DNA of 28,153 nucleotides, from the NCBI GenBank assembly GCA_021107835.1, contig JAIOSD010000061.1, positions 1 through 28,153 on the forward strand, in the 5' to 3' direction. The DNA is from an archaeon. GTDB lineage: Archaea; Nanobdellota; Nanobdellia; SCGC-AAA011-G17; PNOQ01. Shown piece after piece: positions 1 to 8,856 of this stretch (its first letter is position 1; each line of letters begins with the position of its first letter). The notes beneath the pieces are model-generated. The model was not told where the DNA came from. It worked only from the letters and a program-made list of their open reading frames with translations, and searched no databases. Made by a program: the position numbers and the translations under genes.

Positions 1-2
1 AT

Positions 3-131
3 TATATAGCTGGTGGAAAATACGAAACAAGAGTATATGAAAATATGTTCAAATCCTATTCAAAAAGATTAACAGAAATAGAAGAAAAACTAGCAATGGC
101 AGATGTAAAGAAAGCATATAAGGGAAAATGA
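3..131 (+). CDS. 3' end of an unrecognised protein-coding gene
   Basis: An open frame enters from the left window edge and ends at a TGA at 129-131, giving 42 residues of a C-terminus that is charged and probably helical (it contains RLTEIEEKLAMADVKKAYKG). Only this tail is visible, so no family can be named. The gap to the next gene on the same strand is under 60 nt, so the two may share a transcript. The codon pattern (A-rich, with AGA and ATA) matches the neighbouring genes, which supports this frame being coding. Confidence 0.55.
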   Translation, partial: YIAGGKYETRVYENMFKSYSKRLTEIEEKLAMADVKKAYKGK

Positions 132-175
132 AAATAGAAAACAATAAAAAGAGAAAAAAATATAATAAAGGCATA

Positions 176-182
176 AGGTGAT
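176..182 (+). promoter_or_regulatory. Shine-Dalgarno site that decides the start of the KaiC-like gene
   Basis: AGGTGAT matches the complement of the archaeal 16S 3' end and lies 7 nt before the ATG at 190. The in-frame GTG at 178 lies inside this motif and is therefore a less likely start. Confidence 0.6.
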
Positions 183-189
183 TGATAAT

Positions 190-1260
190 ATGTTTTTAGA
201 TAAACTATTTAATAAAATAAAGAAAAAAACACCAAAAGAAGAGGAAAAGATAGAGAATTCTAAAGAAATTGAAAAAATTAAAGAAGAAAAAATAAAAGAG
301 ATATATAAAGCAAAACCAGAAAAATACACTTATGATCCAAAAGTACAAAAAAATATTGAAAAAGAAGAGATAAAAATAGCAAATAAAATTGCAAAAGAAT
401 TTCTAAAAGAACATGGGAAAAACATAAAAAATCACAGAAATAAAATAAAAGAAATACATTCTAAAGAAAAAATAGGTGATAAAAGGATATCTAGTAATCA
501 AAATGTATATAGAACTGGAATAGCAGGATTTGATACTTTATTGGGTGATGGGGGGATTCCTCTATCCACAAGCGTTTTAGTTGAAGGGGGCCCAGGCTCA
601 GGAAAAACGATCTTTTGCTTACACGTAGCAATGGATTTTTGTAGAAAAGGAAAAAAAGTGTTATATATGTCCTTTGAGGAACCAGAAGAAAGGCTAATTG
701 AACACATGATGTCTTTTGATTTTGATGCAAGAAAATATATAAAAAATGGGCAATTAGTAATTAAACGATTTAGTGCTTTAGATATTGCAAGGTCTGTTGA
801 AGCATTATTATCTGAAGCAAAAAAAGAATTATTAATTGAAGTGCAACCAATCCTTATTCCACAAGGGATAGATCCAGATCTGGTATTATTTGACTCCTTA
901 ACATCCATTGCTTCTGCTTTCTCTGGAGAAGATAATAGATTTAGGATTTATATGGAGCAATTATTTAAATATTTAGAAAAAAATAAAATGAGTTCCTTAC
1001 TAATAAGGGAAGTTCCAAATCCCTCTCATGTTGGAAATGTTGCTAGATCTGGAGATGAAGCGACTAGTTTTCTTTCGGATGGAATAATAGTTTTTTATAA
1101 TGTTGTATATGCTCATGGTGGAAGAAAACGAGCAGTTGAAATATTGAAACTAAGAGGACAGCCATTTGATAGGAGAATAGTGGAAGCAGAAATTATAAAT
1201 AGAAGGGGATTAGTAGTTTACCCAAATAAAAATTTGAAAGGAAATTATACTCTAACATAA
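190..1260 (+). CDS. KaiC/RadA-like RecA-superfamily ATPase
   Basis: Predicted cytoplasmic ATPase of 356 residues with a single KaiC-like RecA domain. Residues 1-105 are a lysine/glutamate-rich, probably coiled extension. The RecA core begins near YRTGIAGFDTLLGDGGIP (about 107-124). Walker A GPGSGKT is at 134-140, the glutamates of SFEEPEE near 163-166 are in the place of the catalytic glutamate, and Walker B LVLFDS ends near D235. Single-domain KaiC-like ATPases in archaea include FlaH/ArlH and many uncharacterised regulators; the exact role here cannot be read. The ATG at 190 was chosen because of the Shine-Dalgarno sequence just before it; a GTG at 178 is the alternative. The downstream gene begins 1 nt after the stop, so the two are almost certainly co-transcribed and the ATPase may act with that membrane protein. 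Confidence 0.85.
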   Translation: MFLDKLFNKIKKKTPKEEEKIENSKEIEKIKEEKIKEIYKAKPEKYTYDPKVQKNIEKEEIKIANKIAKEFLKEHGKNIKNHRNKIKEIHSKEKIGDKRISSNQNVYRTGIAGFDTLLGDGGIPLSTSVLVEGGPGSGKTIFCLHVAMDFCRKGKKVLYMSFEEPEERLIEHMMSFDFDARKYIKNGQLVIKRFSALDIARSVEALLSEAKKELLIEVQPILIPQGIDPDLVLFDSLTSIASAFSGEDNRFRIYMEQLFKYLEKNKMSSLLIREVPNPSHVGNVARSGDEATSFLSDGIIVFYNVVYAHGGRKRAVEILKLRGQPFDRRIVEAEIINRRGLVVYPNKNLKGNYTLT

Positions 1261-1261
1261 A

Positions 1262-2296
1262 ATGAATATGAAAAAAGCTTATTTATTGTTCGTTCTTTTA
1301 TTAATATTACCTATTAATCTTGCAGAAAATCAAACTTCAGATATCCAACAAAAATTTCTAGAAGCGGAAGATATGATATCTGAATTATCCCTTAACGGAT
1401 TTAATATTCAAAGAGTAAATGATACTTATAAAGCAGCTACACAGATCTATGAAGTACAAAAAAAGATAAAAAATGAAAATAATAGAGATTACGATTTAAT
1501 TTTAAAATATCTAGGAGAAATAACAGAATTAAATGACCAAGCATATAAAGCTAAAGATGAAATTGAATATGTATATCTTCTTTATGATGATATAAAAGAA
1601 AAAAATCCACAAATAAACTTATCTGAAGCAAGTAGTTTACTAGCAGATATGGAATTTGAATTCGAAAATGAAGTTTATGATGAAGCCTACGATTTAGCAA
1701 AACAATCCTATTCAAAATTAATTGAGATTGAGGGCAAACAAACTGCTCTAAATTTAGCATATCAAGCCACAACAAAAACTATAAAATCATTTATAGTTAA
1801 TAATTGGATTATTATTCTAATAGTTTTTGTTGCTGGGGGGATATCTTTTTTTATATTTAAAAATAGGTTTATTTATTATAGAACAAAACATAAAATAAAT
1901 AAATTAGAAATAGAATCAAAAGTTTTAGAATCTTTAATCGCAAAAGCCCAAAAAGAATACTTTGAAGGGGGAACAATATCTGAAGCAACATATAGAATAA
2001 GGACTAAAAAATTCTCTGAGTTAACAAGAGACATAAACAGACAATTGCCATTATTACGTGAAGAATTAGTGAAAAGGAAAAAAGAAGAACTAGAAGATCA
2101 TAAAAGCGGGAAAAAGAAAATAAAAAAAACAAAGGGTTTATTTAAAAAATTGGAAGAAACTAAAAAAAGAAATAAAAGTTTAAAAGAAAGATTATTTAGA
2201 AAAAAGAAAAAAGTAGTTAAGAAGAAACCTAAAAAGAAGTTAGTTAAGAAAAAAGTTGTAAAAAAGAAAAAACCTACTAAGAAAAAGAAGAAATAA
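1262..2296 (+). CDS. Membrane protein with coiled-coil ectodomain and lysine-rich tail
   Basis: 344 residues, family not recognised. An N-terminal hydrophobic signal (about residues 5-20, ending near LAEN) is followed by roughly 150 helical, acidic residues, then one transmembrane segment (about 178-199, WIIILIVFVAGGISFFIF). Next come a cytoplasmic helical region and a tail from about 275 to the end made almost wholly of lysines with valine, proline and threonine. The expected topology is ectodomain outside and the lysine tail inside, where it could bind nucleic acid or the acidic face of a partner. It starts 1 nt after the KaiC-like ATPase stop, which suggests a two-gene functional unit. A second ATG at 1268 is possible. 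Confidence 0.75.
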   Translation: MNMKKAYLLFVLLLILPINLAENQTSDIQQKFLEAEDMISELSLNGFNIQRVNDTYKAATQIYEVQKKIKNENNRDYDLILKYLGEITELNDQAYKAKDEIEYVYLLYDDIKEKNPQINLSEASSLLADMEFEFENEVYDEAYDLAKQSYSKLIEIEGKQTALNLAYQATTKTIKSFIVNNWIIILIVFVAGGISFFIFKNRFIYYRTKHKINKLEIESKVLESLIAKAQKEYFEGGTISEATYRIRTKKFSELTRDINRQLPLLREELVKRKKEELEDHKSGKKKIKKTKGLFKKLEETKKRNKSLKERLFRKKKKVVKKKPKKKLVKKKVVKKKKPTKKKKK

Positions 2297-2297
2297 A

Positions 2298-3572
2298 TTA
2301 AGGAGTCAACCTATCTCTATCTCTAGGAAATATACAGGCCTCACGAATATTTTCTAATTCACAAACAACCATAGTTAATCTTTCTAAACCAATACTCCAT
2401 CCCGCATGTACTGGAGCACCATATCTAAACCCATCAATATACCAACTAAAGTTTTCAGGATCTAATCCCTTACTTCTCAAATTTTCAATTAAAACAGTAG
2501 GAACATGAACTCTTTGTCCACCAGAACTCAACTCCAAACCACCATATAACATATCAAATCCCGCACTTGTATCTTTATCTAATGGCCAAATATAAAATGG
2601 TTTTAAGGAATTTGGCCAAGAGTGTACAAAAACCAAACTATCTTTGTATAATTCACATAATTTTTTCTCAACCTCAGGTTCCAAATCATCTCCATATTCA
2701 ATTGGAACCCCCTTAGATTTTAATAATTGAACAGTTTCTTTATAACTCAAATATTTGGCCTTTGGAATCTTCAGTTTCAAATTCAATAAATCGATTTGTT
2801 TCTTACAATCTTTCATAACTTGTTTTATCATATATTTCATAACATCTTCTAAATATTTCATAACTTTAAACTGATCAACAAAAGCAACCTCAATATCCAT
2901 TTGCCTAGCTTCATTCAAATGTCTTGTAGTATTATGTTTTTCAGCTCTCCAAACAGGAGATGTAGAAACAACCCTTTCCCAGCTTATAGCACACAACTGT
3001 TTATATAATTGGGGGGACTGTGCCAAATAAGCATTTTTTTCAAAATATTTTGCTTCAAATAATTCAGTGCCTCCTTCAGTAGAAGTTCCAATTATACCAG
3101 GGGGTTGTATCTCTATAAACTCTTTCTTATAAAAATATTCTCTAAAAGCATGCATTAAAACATTCTGAATCTGGAAAATCGCCTTAACCTTTTCTTTTCT
3201 AATATCCAAGGACCTATTATCTAACCTTTTGCTCAATCCCGTATTTATTCTTTTATCTAAAACTGGAATTGGTAATGGTTCTGCTTTATTTAATATTCTT
3301 AGGTTAGATACTTGAATCTCACAACTTTTTACACTAACCTCAGGACTTTTTACCTTTGCTTCCGTAACCTCTCCCTCTATTTCAATAACACTTTCAAAAC
3401 TTACCTGGCCAAAATTATGAAATGCTTTGCTATCCTCTTTTATTGCACATTGAATAACCCCTGTAGAATCCCTTAATAAAATAAACTTGATATTGGCCAA
3501 ATCTCTAAGATCATGAACCCACCCTTGTATTTTTATCTTATCTGAACTTTCTTTTATTTCATTAACATACAT
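2298..3572 (-). CDS. aspS: Aspartyl-tRNA synthetase, archaeal type
   Basis: Class II synthetase of 424 residues, a normal length for archaeal AspRS; it charges tRNA-Asp. The N-terminal OB-fold anticodon-binding domain holds QGWVHDLRDLANIKFILLRD. The catalytic core has GTSTEGGTELF and AQSPQLYKQ, motif 2 as EKHNTTRHLNEA, and motif 3 near GWSIGLERLTMV, and the protein ends in the usual FPRDRDRLTP. H20 follows GWV and P77 lies in KSPEV; these occupy the places where, as I recall, non-discriminating archaeal AspRS enzymes have His and Pro and discriminating ones have Trp and Lys. The enzyme may therefore also make Asp-tRNA-Asn. The gene stands alone, convergent with the upstream plus-strand pair and divergent from the DEAD-box gene. 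A TATA box 27 nt upstream suggests leaderless mRNA. Confidence 0.95.
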   Translation of the reverse strand: MYVNEIKESSDKIKIQGWVHDLRDLANIKFILLRDSTGVIQCAIKEDSKAFHNFGQVSFESVIEIEGEVTEAKVKSPEVSVKSCEIQVSNLRILNKAEPLPIPVLDKRINTGLSKRLDNRSLDIRKEKVKAIFQIQNVLMHAFREYFYKKEFIEIQPPGIIGTSTEGGTELFEAKYFEKNAYLAQSPQLYKQLCAISWERVVSTSPVWRAEKHNTTRHLNEARQMDIEVAFVDQFKVMKYLEDVMKYMIKQVMKDCKKQIDLLNLKLKIPKAKYLSYKETVQLLKSKGVPIEYGDDLEPEVEKKLCELYKDSLVFVHSWPNSLKPFYIWPLDKDTSAGFDMLYGGLELSSGGQRVHVPTVLIENLRSKGLDPENFSWYIDGFRYGAPVHAGWSIGLERLTMVVCELENIREACIFPRDRDRLTP

Positions 3573-3594
3573 ACAAAGAATAGAGTTTACTTAA

Positions 3595-3604
3595 CTTTTA
3601 AACC
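3595..3604 (-). promoter_or_regulatory. TATA box of aspS
   Basis: On the minus strand GGTTTAAAAG, preceded by purine-rich GGAAAGG like a BRE, is centred 27 nt before the ATG. That is the usual archaeal TATA-to-start distance for a leaderless transcript. Confidence 0.5.
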
Positions 3605-3635
3605 TTTCCCTCGTAAAACTTGCTCAACCAAAACA

Positions 3636-3643
3636 CTTATAAA
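3636..3643 (+). promoter_or_regulatory. Probable TATA box of the DEAD-box helicase gene, with a leader
   Basis: CTTATAAA would place transcription start near 3665, leaving a leader of about 65 nt before the ATG at 3732. The leader contains a six-codon mini-ORF at 3674-3694 (MEKKKQ). A weaker AT-rich stretch near 3715-3722 could be an alternative promoter element. Confidence 0.35.
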
Positions 3644-3731
3644 CAGACTTTTCGCCCCAAATCCTAGTATTAAATGGAGAAGAAAAAACAGTAACGAAAA
3701 ATTACACATTTTTTTCTTAAATAACATTAAA

Positions 3732-4931
3732 ATGAATAAATTTAAACAATTAGGCCTAATTGAGCCAATATTAAAAGCAATTGAAGAAGAAAAATTTGAA
3801 GAACCAACAGAGATTCAAACAAAAGCAATCCCTGCAGTAGTTAAGGGAAGAGATATAATAGCTGGATCTGCAACTGGATCTGGAAAAACACTAGCCTTTG
3901 GAGCAGGTATAATCCAAAATTCACAAGAAGGCAAAGGAATACAATCCCTAGTTCTAACACCAACAAGGGAGTTAGCAGAACAAATAAATAAGTCTCTGAA
4001 AACATTTTCAAAGTATAAAAAATTAAAAATAACAAAAGTATATGGTGGCGTACCAATAGATAGGCAAATCAAACAATTAAGAAATGCGGATGTTGTTGTT
4101 GGAACCCCTGGAAGAATTTTAGATCATTTGCAAAGAAGGACTATAGATCTAAGTCATATCAATATTTTAGTTTTAGACGAAGCAGATAGAATGTTAGATA
4201 TGGGGTTCATAGATGATGTGGAAAAAATTATAAGAAATTGTCCTAAAAAAAGACAAACTTTACTTTTTTCAGCAACAATTTCTGGTTTAATAGAACATTT
4301 AATAAAAAAGCACCTACACGAACCAATAAAAATTTCTGCAACTCCAATGGTAGATCCAAAAAAACTAAGACAGATTTATTATGATGTTCCAGACCAATTA
4401 AAATTTTCATTGTTAGTACACTTACTAAAAAAAGAAAGATCTGATTTAGTAATGGTATTCTGTAACACAAAAAGAAATACAGACTTCATTGAACAAAACC
4501 TAAAATTAAATGGAATAGATGCGCTAGCCTTACATGGGGGGCTAACTCAAGCTAAAAGACATAAAACATTAGAAAAATTTCACTCACAGAATACCCATGT
4601 TTTAGTTTGTACAGATGTGGCCGCTAGAGGTTTGGACATAAAAGGAATATCGCACGTGTACAACTATGATACCCCAAATGACAGCAAGGATTATATTCAT
4701 CGAATTGGTAGGACTGCTCGTGCTGGAAATGCAGGAATAGTAATAAATATTCTAGGATCTAGAGATCATAATAATTTCGGTAGGGTTTTAAAAGAGCATA
4801 ACATTAATATTCCAAAAGAAAAAACCCCTTATATTGAAAGGGCAAAAATACAAAAGAGAACAGTAAGTAGAGAACCTAGAGGGAAGTTTAGAAGGCAACC
4901 TCAAAAAAGAAGATATCCAAGAAGACGTTAA
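3732..4931 (+). CDS. DEAD-box ATP-dependent RNA helicase
   Basis: 399 residues carrying the complete DEAD-box motif set. The Q-motif region is at about 5-34, motif I ATGSGKT at 47-53, PTREL at 77-81, TPGRI, and the DEAD box at 149-152 (VLDEADRMLDMGF). SAT follows, then in domain 2 HGGLTQAKR, TDVAARGLDI and HRIGRTARAG at about 323-332. The last 30 residues are an arginine-rich tail (EPRGKFRRQPQKRRYPRRR) of the sort that gives general RNA affinity. It presumably remodels RNA in the cytoplasm, for example in ribosome assembly or RNA decay; in AT-rich genomes such helicases are often cold-associated, but nothing here proves that. Its stop overlaps that of the convergent XPD-like gene by 4 nt. Confidence 0.93.
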   Translation: MNKFKQLGLIEPILKAIEEEKFEEPTEIQTKAIPAVVKGRDIIAGSATGSGKTLAFGAGIIQNSQEGKGIQSLVLTPTRELAEQINKSLKTFSKYKKLKITKVYGGVPIDRQIKQLRNADVVVGTPGRILDHLQRRTIDLSHINILVLDEADRMLDMGFIDDVEKIIRNCPKKRQTLLFSATISGLIEHLIKKHLHEPIKISATPMVDPKKLRQIYYDVPDQLKFSLLVHLLKKERSDLVMVFCNTKRNTDFIEQNLKLNGIDALALHGGLTQAKRHKTLEKFHSQNTHVLVCTDVAARGLDIKGISHVYNYDTPNDSKDYIHRIGRTARAGNAGIVINILGSRDHNNFGRVLKEHNINIPKEKTPYIERAKIQKRTVSREPRGKFRRQPQKRRYPRRR

Positions 4932-6751
4932 CCTTCTAAAAACTCACGAACATCATCATAACTTCTAGCCCCAACAAGATTAACACTAGAAGGGAAGTTC
5001 TTACGATAATTACTCCAAGCATATCTTTCATCTAAATAAATTATAATTCCTTTATCTGTTTCACTTCTAATACAACGTCCAGCGTTTTGCATTATAGTTG
5101 TAAAAGTAGGTGTGATATAACCATATTCCATCCCCTTACCAAATTTCTCATCATAATACCTAACTAACTCTTTAATCTCCAAATCATTTCTAGCAAAAGG
5201 AACCCCAACAATAATAACTGATTTCAACTTATCTCCAATCAAGTCAATACTCTCTCCAAAACTTCCAGAACTAACTGCAAACAAGGTAGCCCCTTCATCT
5301 TTCATAGAAATAAACCTCTTCAAAATCATTTCTCGAGAATGTTTATCCATTCCAGGAGTTTCAACAAAGAAATCCCCACTAATAAATTCCTTAACTTTAC
5401 CCATTAATGCATAACTAGGAAAATAAAATATTTTATTCCCTTCAATAATATCAATCAGTTCAGAAACATTATCAGCAATTTTTTCATACATCTTACCATT
5501 TCTTTGATCAAACTTAGTACTTATTGCAGGTACAACCAAATTCAAGCAATTTTCCTTTGGAAAGGGATTTGGATACTCTACTTTTATTGGATTTTCTAAC
5601 CCAAAAATTTCTTCATACATATCTAAAGGATACAATGTTCCACTCATAAAAATATTAGAATGAGAATTTTGTAAGATGGGCGTTAAAACAATACTCGGAT
5701 CTAAACAGTTGTAAAACAAACTAATCACTGGTTTTCCTTTTGCATTAAACGTTCTCCTTAAAATCCTTGAAAATCTTGGATCATCATCTTTCCAAAGTTC
5801 TAGAAAATGAGCAAGACCATGCAAAAAACTCCTTCTCTCTTCTTCAACAACTTTCTCAGCAGTACTATACAATTCTTCTATAACTTTCTCATCAATATCA
5901 ATAAAATCTTGCTTAGAAACCAAAACCTCATTTTTTTCAACACCTAATAGATTACTAAGTCTCAAAAGTGCTTCATTTATCCTTACTACATCGCTTTCTA
6001 ATTCAGAATTAAATTTAGCAGCTTCCCTAACACAAGAATCTAAACTAAAGGTATTTATCACATCACTCATCAAACTTCTCGCACGAGAAGGCAAATTATG
6101 CGCCTCATCCCAAATTAAAATACAATTTTCTAATTCTTTTCCAATCTTCTTAAAAAATCTTTCACGAGTTCCAGGATTTAAAATATGATAATAATCAACA
6201 ACAATCACTTTAGCTTTTTTAGCCAAATTTGCAGCAGCTTCAAAACTACAAACTTCTGCATTTCTGCATTTTTCAACTAATTCTTCAACATGAAAAATAT
6301 TAGTTTTAAGTTCATCAGCCAACACTTTATTAACAAAAATTCTTTCTTTGCTATGATAATTCTTATAAAAATCACATTCCTTATTATCAATAACATACTT
6401 GCAAAATTCACTAAACTCCCCAGATTTTAAATTACCAATATCCTCTCTGGGGCACATCCATCTTTTACCTATAAAGTCCGCAACTTGAAAATTTATTCCT
6501 TTCTTTTCTTTAATTAATTTTAAGGTTTCAATAGCAATCTTATGATGAGTGTGTTTAGAAGTAAGAAAAATAACAGATTTATTGTTCGCTAAAGCAAATC
6601 TCAAAGCAGGTGCGAGTGTAGCAATAGTTTTCCCAACACCAGTGGGCACATTTGCCAAAACATCTTTTTTGTGTTTTAGAGCAGTATTTACAACTTTAAT
6701 AAAAGAATCCTGTCCTTTTCTATATTTTTCAAATGGGAATAATTCTTGCAT
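4928..6751 (-). CDS. XPD/DinG-type superfamily 2 DNA helicase
   Basis: 607 residues, the usual size of archaeal XPD/Rad3-like helicases. It has PTGVGKT (36-42) as Walker A, a DEAH box (WDEAHN, D215-H218), SGTLYPLDMY and a motif VI of the form QNAGRCIR near the C-terminus. Between motifs I and II are cysteines C100, C117, C126, C162 and C168, the region where XPD-family enzymes bind a 4Fe-4S cluster; which four are ligands cannot be settled by eye. Known family members are 5'-3' DNA helicases involved in repair. The gene has its own TATA box just beyond the end of the M32 carboxypeptidase gene and ends tail-to-tail with the DEAD-box gene. Confidence 0.9.
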   Translation of the reverse strand: MQELFPFEKYRKGQDSFIKVVNTALKHKKDVLANVPTGVGKTIATLAPALRFALANNKSVIFLTSKHTHHKIAIETLKLIKEKKGINFQVADFIGKRWMCPREDIGNLKSGEFSEFCKYVIDNKECDFYKNYHSKERIFVNKVLADELKTNIFHVEELVEKCRNAEVCSFEAAANLAKKAKVIVVDYYHILNPGTRERFFKKIGKELENCILIWDEAHNLPSRARSLMSDVINTFSLDSCVREAAKFNSELESDVVRINEALLRLSNLLGVEKNEVLVSKQDFIDIDEKVIEELYSTAEKVVEEERRSFLHGLAHFLELWKDDDPRFSRILRRTFNAKGKPVISLFYNCLDPSIVLTPILQNSHSNIFMSGTLYPLDMYEEIFGLENPIKVEYPNPFPKENCLNLVVPAISTKFDQRNGKMYEKIADNVSELIDIIEGNKIFYFPSYALMGKVKEFISGDFFVETPGMDKHSREMILKRFISMKDEGATLFAVSSGSFGESIDLIGDKLKSVIIVGVPFARNDLEIKELVRYYDEKFGKGMEYGYITPTFTTIMQNAGRCIRSETDKGIIIYLDERYAWSNYRKNFPSSVNLVGARSYDDVREFLEG

Positions 6752-6773
6752 TTTGTCTCAAGGTTTCAAAAAC

Positions 6774-6782
6774 TATATAAAT
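6774..6782 (-). promoter_or_regulatory. TATA box of the XPD-like gene
   Basis: ATTTATATA on the minus strand is centred about 27 nt before the ATG at 6751, consistent with a leaderless transcript starting in the 40-nt gap after the carboxypeptidase gene. Confidence 0.5.
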
Positions 6783-6791
6783 TCTTATGTG

Positions 6792-8282
6792 TTAAATCTG
6801 ATAAATCTTAGAATATTTATTTCTTAAATAACTAATAAAATCATCACAATTCAATCCACGACCACAACATTTTTTAACAATTTCTTCAGAACTTAATGTC
6901 CTACCATAATTATGTACATTTTTTCTCAACCAAGATAAAACAGGTTTATAATTGCCTTTGCCTACCTCAATTAAAAGCCCTTTGTTCATTTGATTAAATA
7001 ATTGCGCAGCATACATAGAACCAATTGCATAACTAGGAAAATAACCAAAAGAACCATTGCTCCAGTGACAGTCTTGTAAAACACCTAAACTATCTGTAGC
7101 AGGAACAATACCAAAAAAGTCATGCATTTTAGAGTTCCAAGCAGAAGGCAAATCTTTAACTTTAAGTTTTCCTTCTATTAAAGCAAGCTCCAACTCAAAC
7201 CTTAAAATAATATGCAAACAATAGGTAACTTCATCAGCAGTGATTCTTATCAAACTTGGCTCAACAAAATTTATTTCTCTATAAAAATCTTTAAAACTAA
7301 TATTTTTCATTTGTTGTGGAAATCCTTTCCTAAAAAGCGAATAACTATTCTTTAAAGAAGCAACATTTTTTCCAATAATCTCTTCCCAAATTCTAGATTG
7401 TGATTCATGCATTCCAAATGAAGGAGCATAATGTAAAATACTCTCTCTTAAATTCTTAGCAAAACCTAACTCATACAAAGCATGTCCTGTTTCGTGCATA
7501 GTTGAAAAAAAAGGAAACAAAGGATCTTTTTCATTATACATTGTAGTAATTCTAACATCTTCAGTTCCAATTGAAGTCATAAACGGATGAGTATAAACAT
7601 CAATTCTAGATTCTTCAGGATCCATTCCCATTTGCCTACTTTTAATTCTTCCAATTTTTTCTTGAACTTCAACAGACCAATTAAATTTCCCGAACTTTTT
7701 CCTTTGAACTTTGTATGGGGGATTATTCTTAATATCATTCAACAATAAAACAAGTTCTTTTTTTAATTCTTCAAAAATAGGGATTAATTTTTCAACAGTC
7801 ATACCTTCTTCAAATTCATCTAACAAACTATTATAAGCATGCCCTGGAAAGTTTACATATTCACACTCTTTTCTCTTTAACTTAACAATTTTTTCTAAAT
7901 ATGGTCTAAATAATTTAAAATCATTTGTTTCTTTGGCCTTTTCCCAAACTGCAGTTGCTTTTGTAACAGTATTGGATAATTCTTTTACAAATTCACTAGG
8001 CAACTTTCTAGATCTAATTATATCTTTGTAAAATTTTTCAACAACTAACTTGTCTTTAGAGTTTAATTTTTTATTTCTTAAATTTTTTATACACTTAAAC
8101 AATTTATTTGAAGTAAATCTCTCGTGGATTTGTTGATTAATCATAGAAATTTGTTCTGCCCGCGAATCCAATCCTTTTTTAGGCATACAAACTTTATTAT
8201 CCCAATCCAAAAGTTCAGAAATTTGTCCAAGTAAAACAATATCTTTTTGCTCTTTATTAATAAATTCTAAATCTTTATTCAT
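6792..8282 (-). CDS. M32-family metallocarboxypeptidase (Taq type)
   Basis: 496 residues, matching the roughly 500 of the M32 family. The zinc-binding HEXXH motif appears as MHETGHALYE, followed by the family signature HESQSRIWE, whose glutamate is the third ligand. Other family blocks are visible, such as GTEDVRITTMY before the metal site and DCHWSNGSFGYFPSYAIGSM toward the C-terminus. The enzyme removes C-terminal residues from peptides in the cytoplasm and probably takes part in peptide recycling, useful for an organism with few biosynthetic routes. The gene follows the rlmE/corA pair on the same strand after a 34-nt gap without a clear promoter, so it may be read through from them. Confidence 0.95.
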   Translation of the reverse strand: MNKDLEFINKEQKDIVLLGQISELLDWDNKVCMPKKGLDSRAEQISMINQQIHERFTSNKLFKCIKNLRNKKLNSKDKLVVEKFYKDIIRSRKLPSEFVKELSNTVTKATAVWEKAKETNDFKLFRPYLEKIVKLKRKECEYVNFPGHAYNSLLDEFEEGMTVEKLIPIFEELKKELVLLLNDIKNNPPYKVQRKKFGKFNWSVEVQEKIGRIKSRQMGMDPEESRIDVYTHPFMTSIGTEDVRITTMYNEKDPLFPFFSTMHETGHALYELGFAKNLRESILHYAPSFGMHESQSRIWEEIIGKNVASLKNSYSLFRKGFPQQMKNISFKDFYREINFVEPSLIRITADEVTYCLHIILRFELELALIEGKLKVKDLPSAWNSKMHDFFGIVPATDSLGVLQDCHWSNGSFGYFPSYAIGSMYAAQLFNQMNKGLLIEVGKGNYKPVLSWLRKNVHNYGRTLSSEEIVKKCCGRGLNCDDFISYLRNKYSKIYQI

Positions 8283-8316
8283 ATAATATAGAATAGAACC
8301 TATTTTAAAAAACTAA

Positions 8317-8856
8317 CTATTTCTTCCTAAGCCCAACAACATAGAACTCTTTGCTTCTTTTTTTACTTCCTTCTGGCTTTACAACCTTAACACCTTTAAA
8401 AACCACACGAACTTCTTTAACAAATTTGTCAGAAAATTCACTCTGAAAAATCTTACAAACAAATTTACCATTTCTTTTAAGAACTTTAGAAGCAATTTCT
8501 AATGCTCTTTTGCTTAAATCATAAGATAATTCATTATCTAAAGAACGAACACCAATAGTTTTTGGGGCAACATCACTTAAAACAACATCATATTCTTCCT
8601 TAAGAAAATCATAAATATCATCACTCATGATATCTACCTGAATAAAACCCTTAAGTTTAACAACATCAACAGAATCAACTTCACCACCAAGCTCTAAAAC
8701 ATATTCGCTCCAAGAACCAGGAGCCGCACCAATATCCAAAACAAAATCTCCAGACTTAATAACTTCAAACCTCTTCTGAATTGCCTTCAACTTATATACA
8801 CTTCTAGCAGAATAACCTTCAGAAAATGCTTTCCTAGTAAATTTATCTCGTTTCAT
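8317..8856 (-). CDS. rlmE: RlmE/FtsJ-type rRNA ribose 2'-O-methyltransferase
   Basis: SAM-dependent methyltransferase of 179 residues from the chosen start. The SAM-binding motif VLDIGAAPGSWSEY lies at about 39-52, and a K-D-K-E catalytic set is visible: K22 in SVYKL, D95 in LSDVAP, K135 in VCKIFQ and E170 in KEFYVVG. The family methylates the ribose of a uridine in the peptidyl-transferase centre of 23S rRNA (Um2552 in E. coli). The ATG at 8856 overlaps the corA stop as ATGA, the coupling seen repeatedly in this window; an in-frame ATG two codons earlier (8862) is the alternative. Co-transcription with corA is very likely. Archaeal members are often longer with a TRAM domain; this one is the core domain only. 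Confidence 0.9.
   Translation of the reverse strand: MKRDKFTRKAFSEGYSARSVYKLKAIQKRFEVIKSGDFVLDIGAAPGSWSEYVLELGGEVDSVDVVKLKGFIQVDIMSDDIYDFLKEEYDVVLSDVAPKTIGVRSLDNELSYDLSKRALEIASKVLKRNGKFVCKIFQSEFSDKFVKEVRVVFKGVKVVKPEGSKKRSKEFYVVGLRKK

Noticed and set aside
178..189. GTG at 178 as the start of the KaiC-like gene
   Set aside because: The GTG lies inside the Shine-Dalgarno motif that serves the ATG at 190.
3674..3694. Six-codon mini-ORF in the DEAD-box leader as a regulatory uORF
   Set aside because: In A-rich DNA such short frames are frequent, and the promoter position that would include it is uncertain; noted only with the promoter entry.
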